The notes under the pieces are model-generated. The model made no database searches. It saw nothing but the letters and a program-made list of their open reading frames with translations, and was not told the DNA's origin. 34,139 nucleotides of DNA, from the NCBI GenBank assembly GCA_016933215.1, contig JAFGBH010000010.1:1-34139 (forward strand). The letters run 5' to 3'. Below, one piece after another: positions 9,907 to 17,149 of the stretch. This DNA comes from Deltaproteobacteria bacterium. Lineage in GTDB: Bacteria > Desulfobacterota > Syntrophia > Syntrophales > UBA2210. Each line of letters opens with the position of its first letter. Positions within the stretch are counted from its first letter, which is position 1. A program made the translations under genes and the position numbers.

Positions 9907-11460
9907 TTAGAGTGGAATATTGCTGTGCTTTTTCGGGAGCAGATCCGCCGTTTTGTTGCTAAATGCATTAAGAAGAAAGGCGATCTTCTTTCTCGTGTCC
10001 TTCGGAGCAATTATCTCGTCAATACTTGCTATAGTAGCTGCATCATAGGGATTTCCGAACTCCTCTTCATACAGAGCAATCAGTTCCCTCTTCTTCGACT
10101 CAGGATCTTCCGCCTCGGCGATTTCACGGCGGTATATGATACTGCATGCCGCTTCTGCACCCAAAACCGCCATTTCGGCCGAGGGCCAGGCCATAACATA
10201 ATCTGCACCGAGGTTTTTACTGCACATGCCGATATATGCTCCACCATAAGCCTTGCGGATAACGACGGTAATCTTAGGCACTGTCGCTTCGGAATAGGAA
10301 TAGAGGAGCTTTGCCCCATGACTTATTATTCCCGCCCATTCCTGCTCAGTTCCGGGCATATAACCCGGCACATCCGCCAATGTTACGATAGGAATATTAA
10401 AGGAATCACAGAACCTGATGAACCGTGACGCCTTATCGGAGGCATTGATATCAAGCACCCCTGCATTGAACAGTGGATTGTTTGCCACAATGCCGACGGG
10501 CTTTCCCATAATTCTTATAAAGGCGACGATGATATTTTTCGCCCACAGTTCGTGGGGTTCAAATATCTCACCATTGTCAGCAATAGAGCTCACTATTTTC
10601 CTCATATCATAGGCACGCCTGGGTCTGTCCGGAATTATCGAGTCGAGTTCGCTACATTCCCTGTGAGGGCTGTCAGTACATTCTATGACGGGAAGTGGAC
10701 TGTGGCAGCTTTCGGGAAGATAGGACAGCAGTTTCTTTATATTTTCTATACAGTCTTCATCACTTTCAGTTGCAAAATGGCAGACACCGCTCTTCGTGGC
10801 GTGAACCATAGCGCCTCCGAGCTCCTCGTGAGTAACCTTTTCGCCAATGACGGTCTCGACTACTTCGGGTCCCGTAATATACATATAGCTGCTTCCTTTA
10901 ACCATGAAAACCCAATCCGTTAAGGCAGGTGAATAAACGGCAACTCCTGCTGTGGGGCCCATGATGGCTGCAATCTGCGGTATATATCCCGACGCAATAA
11001 CCTTTCGGAAAAAAATTCCGCCACCTCCATCGAGGGCCGTGACTCCTTCCTGTATTCGGACTCCGCCTGAATCGTTGAGAAATACCATTGGTTTCTTGGC
11101 AGCAATTGCCATATCCATTATTTTCCATATCTTTTTTGCATGCATCTCGCCAAGGCTCCCGCCGGCACTGGTAAAGTCATGGGATGCAACAAATACAGTC
11201 CTGCCATTTACCGTGCCAAAGCCTGTTATGATTCCGTCACCTTTTATCTCCCTGTCCTTCATTCCGAAACGGGTCGAGCGATGCTTTACAAATAATCTGA
11301 CCTCCTGAAAGGTATCCTTGTCGAATAAAAGATCAACTCTCTCACGAGCGGTTAATTTTCCAAGACGGTGCTGTTTCGCTATCATCTCCTCGCCGCCCAT
11401 GGTCATCAACCTCTTTTTTTCTTTCTGAAAGGCCTTTATCTTGTCGGCAATTATACCCAT
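9907..11460 (-). CDS. Acyl-CoA carboxylase carboxyltransferase subunit (PccB/MmdA type)
   Basis: A 517-residue biotin-dependent carboxyltransferase. Both crotonase-like halves are present: the N-terminal half with GGSLGEMHAKKI and FLNDSGGVRIQEG, the C-terminal half with DVPGYMPGTEQEWAGII, HGAKLLY and RKAYGGAY. The family moves carboxyl groups between biotin and propionyl-, methylmalonyl- or similar acyl-CoA. By sequence alone it could be a propionyl-CoA carboxylase beta chain or the alpha chain of a sodium-pumping decarboxylase. No biotin carboxylase, biotin carrier or membrane decarboxylase gene lies nearby, so the partners are elsewhere. The birA in this window could supply biotinylation. 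AGGAGA lies 12 bases before ATG 11460. Confidence 0.93.
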   Translation of the reverse strand: MGIIADKIKAFQKEKKRLMTMGGEEMIAKQHRLGKLTARERVDLLFDKDTFQEVRLFVKHRSTRFGMKDREIKGDGIITGFGTVNGRTVFVASHDFTSAGGSLGEMHAKKIWKIMDMAIAAKKPMVFLNDSGGVRIQEGVTALDGGGGIFFRKVIASGYIPQIAAIMGPTAGVAVYSPALTDWVFMVKGSSYMYITGPEVVETVIGEKVTHEELGGAMVHATKSGVCHFATESDEDCIENIKKLLSYLPESCHSPLPVIECTDSPHRECSELDSIIPDRPRRAYDMRKIVSSIADNGEIFEPHELWAKNIIVAFIRIMGKPVGIVANNPLFNAGVLDINASDKASRFIRFCDSFNIPIVTLADVPGYMPGTEQEWAGIISHGAKLLYSYSEATVPKITVVIRKAYGGAYIGMCSKNLGADYVMAWPSAEMAVLGAEAACSIIYRREIAEAEDPESKKRELIALYEEEFGNPYDAATIASIDEIIAPKDTRKKIAFLLNAFSNKTADLLPKKHSNIPL

Positions 11461-11547
11461 ATCGATTATTTATCTCCTTCGCACTTTACGTCATTTATGC
11501 ATAGATATCACGGATTTCAAAATTATTGCAATACAAGATTTACAGGC

Positions 11548-11577
11548 TTGACCAAATTATAAATTCCGTACTATATA
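11548..11577 (+). promoter_or_regulatory. Candidate promoter for pgk
   Basis: TTGACC (11548-11553), an 18-base spacer and TATATA (11572-11577), about 50 bases ahead of the pgk ATG. A GAGGAG ribosome binding site lies just before that ATG. Confidence 0.55.
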
Positions 11578-11628
11578 TGGCCCCTGCAAAGAAACACATC
11601 AACCTGAACATCATGCGAGGAGTGATTT

Positions 11629-12819
11629 ATGAAATATCTGAATGAAGTGGATATCAAGGGGAAAAAGGTTCTGTGCAGATTCGATTTTAATGTTCCGCTT
11701 GATGAGCATTTAACTATTGCAGACGACAGAAGGATAAGGGCTGCACTTCCGACAATCAATTATGTGCTTGATGAGGATGCGAAGCTTATTATTACTGCTC
11801 ATTTGGGGAGGCCTGGAGGGAAAGTGGTGGAAAGCCAGAGGCTTACACCGGTGGCAAGGAGATTGTCGAGGCTTTTGGATAGGGAAATAGTTGTTGAGAG
11901 GGACTGTATCGGAGACGATATACAATATCTTGTAGACAATATGACTCCGGGATCGATCGTCTTTTTGGAGAACTTACGGTTTCATAAAGGAGAAACGGAA
12001 AATGATAGTAGCTTTGCGAAGGCCCTCGGCAGATACGCCGATGTCTATGTCGACGACGCCTTCGGCAATGCACACAGGAGCCACGCGTCAAATGTTGGTA
12101 TAACCAAGTATGTCAAGGAATGTTGTGGCGGATTCCTTATGAAAAGGGAATTAAATTATTTTAAGAGCGCTTTAAAAAAACCCTACCGGCCCCTGGTTGC
12201 AATTGTTGGAGGATCAAAGGTGTCTGATAAACTTGCCGCCCTCGTTAATCTTGTTAACGTAGCGGACAAGGTGATTGTCGGTGGAGGAATGGCCTTTACC
12301 TTCCTTAAATCCCTGGGTGTCGAGGTAGGAACATCGCTCGTGGATGAAAATCTCATTACGATGGCGCAGAAAGTTATAAGGAAGGTCAGCAAGTCGGGTG
12401 TCAAATTTTACCTTCCTATCGACTGCGTTATAGCTCAGAAAAAGAGTAAAACAGCGGTAACCAAGATTGTGCCGGTTCAGGAGATAATTCCGAACTGGAT
12501 GGGGCTTGACATAGGTCCGGCATCGATCAGGCTCTTCAGCGAGGTAATAGGGAGTGCCCGGACTATCGTATGGAACGGCCCGATGGGAGTTTTTGAGATA
12601 GATGCCTTCAGCAGGGGAACCTATGCAATGATACACCGTGTAGCCGATTCTCACGCGTTGACAATCATCGGGGGAGGCGATACCGATGTTGCAGTTCACA
12701 GGGCGGGTGAAACAGACAATATTTCCTACATATCGACCGGAGGTGGTGCTTTTCTCGATCTTGTTGAAGGGAAGAAGCTGCCGGCAATTGAGGCACTGAA
12801 AAAGTGCAGCAAAAGATAG
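11629..12819 (+). CDS. pgk: Phosphoglycerate kinase
   Basis: Pgk interconverts 1,3-bisphosphoglycerate + ADP and 3-phosphoglycerate + ATP in glycolysis and gluconeogenesis. Length 396 residues. Motifs include CRFDFNVPLD near residue 22, HLGRPGG, DAFGNAHRSHAS, the hinge region VAIVGGSKVSDK, WNGPMGVFE and the nucleotide-binding GGGDTDVAV. It stands alone here: gapdh and tpiA, its common neighbours, are absent. It has its own promoter and is followed by a clear terminator, so it is probably a single-gene unit. Confidence 0.97.
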   Translation: MKYLNEVDIKGKKVLCRFDFNVPLDEHLTIADDRRIRAALPTINYVLDEDAKLIITAHLGRPGGKVVESQRLTPVARRLSRLLDREIVVERDCIGDDIQYLVDNMTPGSIVFLENLRFHKGETENDSSFAKALGRYADVYVDDAFGNAHRSHASNVGITKYVKECCGGFLMKRELNYFKSALKKPYRPLVAIVGGSKVSDKLAALVNLVNVADKVIVGGGMAFTFLKSLGVEVGTSLVDENLITMAQKVIRKVSKSGVKFYLPIDCVIAQKKSKTAVTKIVPVQEIIPNWMGLDIGPASIRLFSEVIGSARTIVWNGPMGVFEIDAFSRGTYAMIHRVADSHALTIIGGGDTDVAVHRAGETDNISYISTGGGAFLDLVEGKKLPAIEALKKCSKR

Positions 12820-12858
12820 GACGGGTGATAGTAACCTGTAATGAAAGAACGATAAGGG

Positions 12859-12898
12859 GAAAAGGGTTAATCGCACTCATTTGAGGTTAACCCTTTTT
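12859..12898 (+). terminator. Rho-independent terminator after pgk
   Basis: AAAGGGTTAA (12861-12870) and TTAACCCTTT (12887-12896) form a perfect 10-bp stem around a 16-base loop, with a T-run on the right. The A-rich left side could let it work in either direction. Confidence 0.85.
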
Positions 12899-12912
12899 GA
12901 TTGTTATAGCTC

Positions 12913-13647
12913 ATGAGAAATATCAAGATAACTGTTGAATATGATGGCACCGGATATCACGGATGGCAGCGGCAGCCAAACGGGATTTCGATACAGGAGG
13001 TGCTTGAAAATAACTTGGCGCTGATAACAAACGGTACGGTTCGATTAATCGGTTCAGGAAGGACAGATACCGGTGTTCATGCCGTGGGCCAGGTTGCCAA
13101 TTTTAAAACGGAAACAGCGACAGAATGCCAGGGCCTTTTAAAGGGGATAAACAGTCTCTTGCCACCTGATGTCGCTGTCATCGATGTGATTGATGTTGGT
13201 GATGAATTTCATGCCCGTTATAGTGCGAAAAGTAAGGTTTATATCTATAAAATATACAATTCTTCTGTGCGATCTCCACTTTATCGTAATTATTCCTGGC
13301 ATGTCTTCGAAGAACTGGATGTGAAATCGATGCAGAAGGCATCATCGTGTCTCGTCGGGACACGAGATTTTTCCTCCTTTTGCGCAGCCGGAAGTGACGC
13401 AAAAACCTATACGAGAACCGTACTCGACTGTAGTATTGTTGAAGAGACTTCCATGATCATCTTCACAATAGAGGCTGACGGGTTTTTACGCTATATGGTA
13501 CGAAACATTATCGGCACCCTCGTTGATGTGGGAAAGGGGAGGAAAACACCGGAGGAGTTCATGGAAGTAATGGACAGTAAAGACAGAACAAATGCGGGTA
13601 TTACGGCACCGCCCCAGGGTCTTGTGCTCAAGGAAGTTAAATACTGA
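12913..13647 (+). CDS. truA: tRNA pseudouridine synthase TruA
   Basis: TruA makes pseudouridine at positions 38-40 of the tRNA anticodon arm. The 244-residue protein opens with the family signature VEYDGTGYHGWQRQPN and has GSGRTDTGVHA with the catalytic Asp at D52. Other markers are FHARYSAKSKVYIYKI and the C-terminal FLRYMVRNIIGTLVDVGKG. No Shine-Dalgarno is obvious before ATG 12913, and the pgk terminator ends only about 15 bases upstream, so the source of its transcript is unclear. Confidence 0.97.
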   Translation: MRNIKITVEYDGTGYHGWQRQPNGISIQEVLENNLALITNGTVRLIGSGRTDTGVHAVGQVANFKTETATECQGLLKGINSLLPPDVAVIDVIDVGDEFHARYSAKSKVYIYKIYNSSVRSPLYRNYSWHVFEELDVKSMQKASSCLVGTRDFSSFCAAGSDAKTYTRTVLDCSIVEETSMIIFTIEADGFLRYMVRNIIGTLVDVGKGRKTPEEFMEVMDSKDRTNAGITAPPQGLVLKEVKY

Positions 13648-13677
13648 CAAAGGGTTCAGTATATATTGAACTGAGAA

Positions 13678-13861
13678 GCGAGCGAATAAAAATAAAATCC
13701 TTCCTTAATCCCGACAATCGGGATAAGTGAGTTAACGAATTTATTATCTGCCAGAAAACACAGAAAATAAATCCTAACTTACTAAACAATCTGAGATTCC
13801 CCGCAACGTGTCGGAGCAAAAGTGGAGATCCCGCTTATACGGGATTGCAGGGGGCTTCAAT
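13678..13861. repeat. Interspersed palindromic repeat, expanded copy
   Basis: This gene-free stretch of about 340 bases between truA and mutL is mostly a second copy of the repeat at 17-88, in the same orientation. It shares GCGAGCGAATAAAAA at the left, GAGATTCCCCGCAAC in the middle, and GGGG-CTTCAAT at the right. The palindrome arms are pushed apart by about 38 bases that carry a new stem, ATCCCG-CTTATA-CGGGAT (13828-13845). A matching stem ATCCCGA-CAA-TCGGGAT (13708-13724) and about 60 further bases lie between the left end and the palindrome. No coding sequence is seen in it. Confidence 0.65.
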
Positions 13862-13916
13862 GTATTCATCATACTTCAGACATAGTAGTAAATGGCAGGC
13901 TTCTATGATATTTTAG

Positions 13917-13952
13917 ACCGCAGTCGCAGAGATTTGGTGCTGCGGTTTTTTG
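13917..13952 (+). terminator. Rho-independent terminator or attenuator upstream of mutL
   Basis: ACCGCAG (13917-13923) pairs with CTGCGGT (13940-13946), followed by five further T residues. It ends 37 bases before the mutL GTG. It may stop truA readthrough or attenuate mutL. Confidence 0.75.
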
Positions 13953-13988
13953 TTGATATTATTTTCATACTGTGAAGGGGGATTGATT

Positions 13989-15767
13989 GTGCCGAGAAGA
14001 ATAGCGGTGATGCCTGAGGAGCTTTCAAGCAGGATAGCTGCCGGTGAGGTTATAGAGAGACCAGCATCAATTGTAAAGGAATTGCTTGAGAATTCTCTTG
14101 ATGCCGGCGCAACTGACATTACGGTAGAGTTGGAAGATGGGGGGAAAACACTTATCAAGATTGTTGACAACGGAGCAGGTATCCACAAAGACGACGTATC
14201 TCTTGCCTTTGAGAGGCACGCAACGAGCAAGATATATACATTCGAGGATATAACGGATTTAGACTCCTTCGGCTTCAGGGGGGAGGCGATTGCAAGTATT
14301 GCAGCTATCTCGAAAGTTGAAATGCTTACCAGGAAAGAGGATTCTCTCTCGGGCACGAGGGTACACGTTCAGGGTGGTGTTATAAAGGAAGTGGTTGATG
14401 CCGGATGCCCCGTTGGTACATCGGTGACCGTCAATGATATATTTTACTCTACACCCGTCAGAATGAAATTCCTCAAAAAAGATGCCACTGAGCAAGCCTA
14501 CTGCATTGAAGCGGTAACAAGGATTGCACTCTCGAATCCCGGTACAAGAATAAAGGTTATCGCACGGGGCAAGACAGTATTTGATGTACCGAGGACCGAA
14601 AATATATTTGACAGGGTATCGCTTGTACTTGGTAAAAATTTCAGACAGAATTCGATGAGGATCGAGGGAAAAAAGGAAAGCGCACGTGTTGAGGGCTTTA
14701 TATCGACCCCCGATCTTACGAGATCAAACACAAAAGGCATTTTTTATTATGTCAACCGAAGATTTGTAAGAGACAACCTTTTGAATCATGCGCTGATGAA
14801 CTCATACCGATGGTTAATAGAACCGAGAAAATATCCCTCTGCCGTTCTGTTTTTCGATCTTCCCCCAGAGGACGTGGACGCAAATGTACATCCCACAAAG
14901 ATGGAGATACGTTTCAGAAACTCCAGGGATATCTATGACCTTGTCATTGATTCCGTAGCGGGAACGCTGGCAATGCAGGGTCTTAGCCGGGGAAAAACGC
15001 CTGGGCAGAATGAATTATCTGACATTTACAGGAAAAGGACAGAGGAGGCACTAAAAAGGTACACGATTTCAGCGGACCCCAAAAGGTATTTATTTGAAAA
15101 AACCGGTCAAGCCAATGAGAACAGAACGCTTTTTACCGCTCCGGGAATATTTGAGGGGGAATATGCGACATCGAAGGAGGAGATATCCTTTTCATCGCTA
15201 CATTATCTTGGGCAGACTATGGGAACCTATCTGATATTTTCGGACAACGATGGCGGCATTATACTGATGGACCAGCACGCGGCTCATGAGAGGGTTCTCT
15301 TCGAGAAGCTGAGAGAGCGGTCATCGAAGGATGACGAAAGACAGAAATTGCTGATTCAGGAAATCATAAGTGTTTCTCCGGGGCATTTTGGTCTCCTTAT
15401 AGACAATATAGAATTGTTGGCGGATGTGGGAATCGAGATAGAACCTTACGGAGAAAATACCGTCCGTCTGAAATCGATTCCCTCGACGCTTTCAGATGTA
15501 AATGTTGAGGTATTGATTCAGGATATTATCGAAGAGATTATAAAGACAGGAAAGACACTGAAATTAGATGAGATCAGGGAAAAGATATATACCCTTTTCG
15601 CCTGTAAGGGGGCAATTAAGGCACATCACGTATTGTCTTCCGGTGAGGTTACGTCACTGTGTGAAGCGCTTGATTCCGTCCCCTTCGCCACCCATTGCCC
15701 TCACGGGAGGCCCCTTTATGTAAGGCTTGATAAGGCGGTTTTGGAGAGGATGTTCAAGCGGAGATGA
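13989..15767 (+). CDS. mutL: DNA mismatch repair protein MutL, endonuclease type
   Basis: MutL links mismatch recognition by MutS to strand removal. I start it at GTG 13989 (592 residues), with GGGGG eight bases upstream; a longer in-frame reading would begin inside the terminator's T-run. The GHKL ATPase motifs are intact: ELLENSLDAG, DNGAGI, FGFRGEAI and the GTSVTV segment. The C-terminal domain has DQHAAHERVLFE (from about residue 428), which fits the DQHA-x2-E-x4-E metal motif of nicking MutL proteins, plus ACKGAIKAHH and CPHGRP. It should therefore nick DNA itself, unlike E. coli MutL, which relies on MutH. It overlaps miaA by four bases. Confidence 0.97.
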   Translation: MPRRIAVMPEELSSRIAAGEVIERPASIVKELLENSLDAGATDITVELEDGGKTLIKIVDNGAGIHKDDVSLAFERHATSKIYTFEDITDLDSFGFRGEAIASIAAISKVEMLTRKEDSLSGTRVHVQGGVIKEVVDAGCPVGTSVTVNDIFYSTPVRMKFLKKDATEQAYCIEAVTRIALSNPGTRIKVIARGKTVFDVPRTENIFDRVSLVLGKNFRQNSMRIEGKKESARVEGFISTPDLTRSNTKGIFYYVNRRFVRDNLLNHALMNSYRWLIEPRKYPSAVLFFDLPPEDVDANVHPTKMEIRFRNSRDIYDLVIDSVAGTLAMQGLSRGKTPGQNELSDIYRKRTEEALKRYTISADPKRYLFEKTGQANENRTLFTAPGIFEGEYATSKEEISFSSLHYLGQTMGTYLIFSDNDGGIILMDQHAAHERVLFEKLRERSSKDDERQKLLIQEIISVSPGHFGLLIDNIELLADVGIEIEPYGENTVRLKSIPSTLSDVNVEVLIQDIIEEIIKTGKTLKLDEIREKIYTLFACKGAIKAHHVLSSGEVTSLCEALDSVPFATHCPHGRPLYVRLDKAVLERMFKRR

Positions 15768-16714
15768 CCATGAGTAAAAAGGGTGAAAACCTGCCCAGTC
15801 TCGTAATAATTGTAGGACCCACCGGAGTAGGAAAAACTGGCCTCGCACTCAAGCTGGCAGAGGATTATAAAGGAGAGATTATCAGCGCCGATTCCATGCA
15901 GGTATACCGGTATATGGATATCGGTACGGCAAAACCGACTGCTGAGGAGAGAAAGCGCATACAGCACCACCTTATCGATGTCGTCGATCCCGATGAAGAA
16001 TTCAATGCATCACTCTTTGTGAAGAGGTCTGAGAGGATAATAGAAGCGCTTCATCATGAAAGAAAAAGAATATTCGTCGTGGGAGGAACAGGTTTATATG
16101 TTAGGGCCCTTGTAGGAGGGCTCTTTGACGGGCCCGGTGCCGACAATGATCTTCGCGATTTTTATCATGATATGTGTGACAGGTATGGAAAGGTCTACCT
16201 GCACGAGCTTTTGAAAGCAAGAGATTCTCTCGCTACCGAAAGAATCCACGTTAACGATACAATGAGGATAATACGGGCGCTGGAAGTTTTGGAGTCAACA
16301 GGAAAATCAATCGTAACAATGCAGGGGAAACATGCCTTCAAAGACAGGGCATATAATTACAAGATAATCGGCCTAAAAAGAGAAAGGGATTTTCTCTACG
16401 AGAGGATCGACAGAAGGGTCGAGATAATGATGGCCGAGGGGCTTGTGGACGAGGTGAAAAAACTGACTCAAATGGGTTACGGCGAGTCGATGAAACCAAT
16501 GCAGTCGATGTGTTACAGGCATATTGTCGATTACATAAAGGGGCGCTGCGGCAAGGATGAAGCTATACGATTGATCAAACGTGATACGAGACACTATGCA
16601 AGGAGGCAAATCACGTGGTTTAAGAAGGATAAGGAAATTTCCTGGTTTGATCCGGACAATAGTTCTACCGTGAGTAACGAGGTGGAGAATTTCTTCGAAG
16701 AACATACTATTTAG
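15764..16714 (+). CDS. miaA: tRNA dimethylallyltransferase MiaA
   Basis: MiaA adds a dimethylallyl group to A37 of tRNAs that read codons starting with U, taking the isoprenoid from the pathway that IspD and IspF feed. The 316-residue protein has the P-loop GPTGVGKT, ISADSMQVYRYMDIGTAKP, HHLIDVVDP and GGTGLYVRALV. ATG 15764 overlaps the mutL stop (ATGA); an ATG two codons later is also possible. The mutL-miaA pairing is common in bacteria. The 3' end is complete. Confidence 0.97.
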   Translation: MTMSKKGENLPSLVIIVGPTGVGKTGLALKLAEDYKGEIISADSMQVYRYMDIGTAKPTAEERKRIQHHLIDVVDPDEEFNASLFVKRSERIIEALHHERKRIFVVGGTGLYVRALVGGLFDGPGADNDLRDFYHDMCDRYGKVYLHELLKARDSLATERIHVNDTMRIIRALEVLESTGKSIVTMQGKHAFKDRAYNYKIIGLKRERDFLYERIDRRVEIMMAEGLVDEVKKLTQMGYGESMKPMQSMCYRHIVDYIKGRCGKDEAIRLIKRDTRHYARRQITWFKKDKEISWFDPDNSSTVSNEVENFFEEHTI

Positions 16715-16769
16715 TATTTCGAGAAGGAAAAATGAAGGAACAGTTGGAGGCTATCTGTTTGAAAATAAC

Positions 16770-16798
16770 TTGACTTCAGGGGGTTAAGGGGCTATTTA
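16770..16798 (+). promoter_or_regulatory. Sigma70-type promoter upstream of the valS leader
   Basis: TTGACT (16770-16775), a spacer of exactly 17 bases and TATTTA (16793-16798). Transcription would begin near 16805, some 345 bases before valS. The long leader this implies is described in the next entry. Confidence 0.6.
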
Positions 16799-16804
16799 TC
16801 CACC

Positions 16805-17118
16805 TTTCGATGGGCCGTAACTGCGGTGATGATGGATGGCATACTGAAAAAGACTGCGAGCTGTAAGATTGACTCTGTAAAGCATGAAGAGGGAGCAGCA
16901 CCCTGTCCAGAGCTGAAGACCGATCATCCCTCTTTCAGTGCAGCAATGGCGGTTACGGATGGGGGAATTATGAATGCGAGAAATCTCACAACGGATGAGT
17001 GTTCTCCCCTTGGCCCCCGTATCGGGCGTTGAGGCCCCTTTGATTATAAGAGAGTTGAAAGAAACCTTGATATGTTATTGATGGAATCATGGGCGTAAGG
17101 TTTTTAACTTGCGCCTTT
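16805..17118 (+). ncRNA. Candidate structured leader RNA or small RNA upstream of valS
   Basis: No convincing gene lies in the 435 bases between miaA and valS, but the RNA would fold well. CCGTAACTGC (16815-16824) pairs with GCGGTTACGG (16949-16958) over 10 bp with one wobble. Inside it ACTGAAA (16843-16849) pairs with TTTCAGT (16933-16939), then CTCTG (16873-16877) with CAGAG (16908-16912), and AGGG with CCCT. The result is one long hairpin with internal loops. Further on, CCCG-TAT-CGGG (about 17017-17027) and GGCGTAAG/CTTGCGCC (17092-17115, then TTT) form separate stems, the last an attenuator-like hairpin about 30 bases before valS. No T-box TGGNACC motif was found. A valS leader or an independent 6S-like RNA are both possible. 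Confidence 0.4.
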
Positions 17119-17149
17119 CGCGTATAAAAAATTTTTGGCGGTAAGTAGT

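Noticed and set aside
16826-17032. A 68-codon open frame in the miaA-valS gap starting MMMDGILKK
   Set aside because: It has no ribosome binding site and no recognisable sequence, and it lies across the paired stems of the candidate leader RNA. The open frame is more simply explained as chance.
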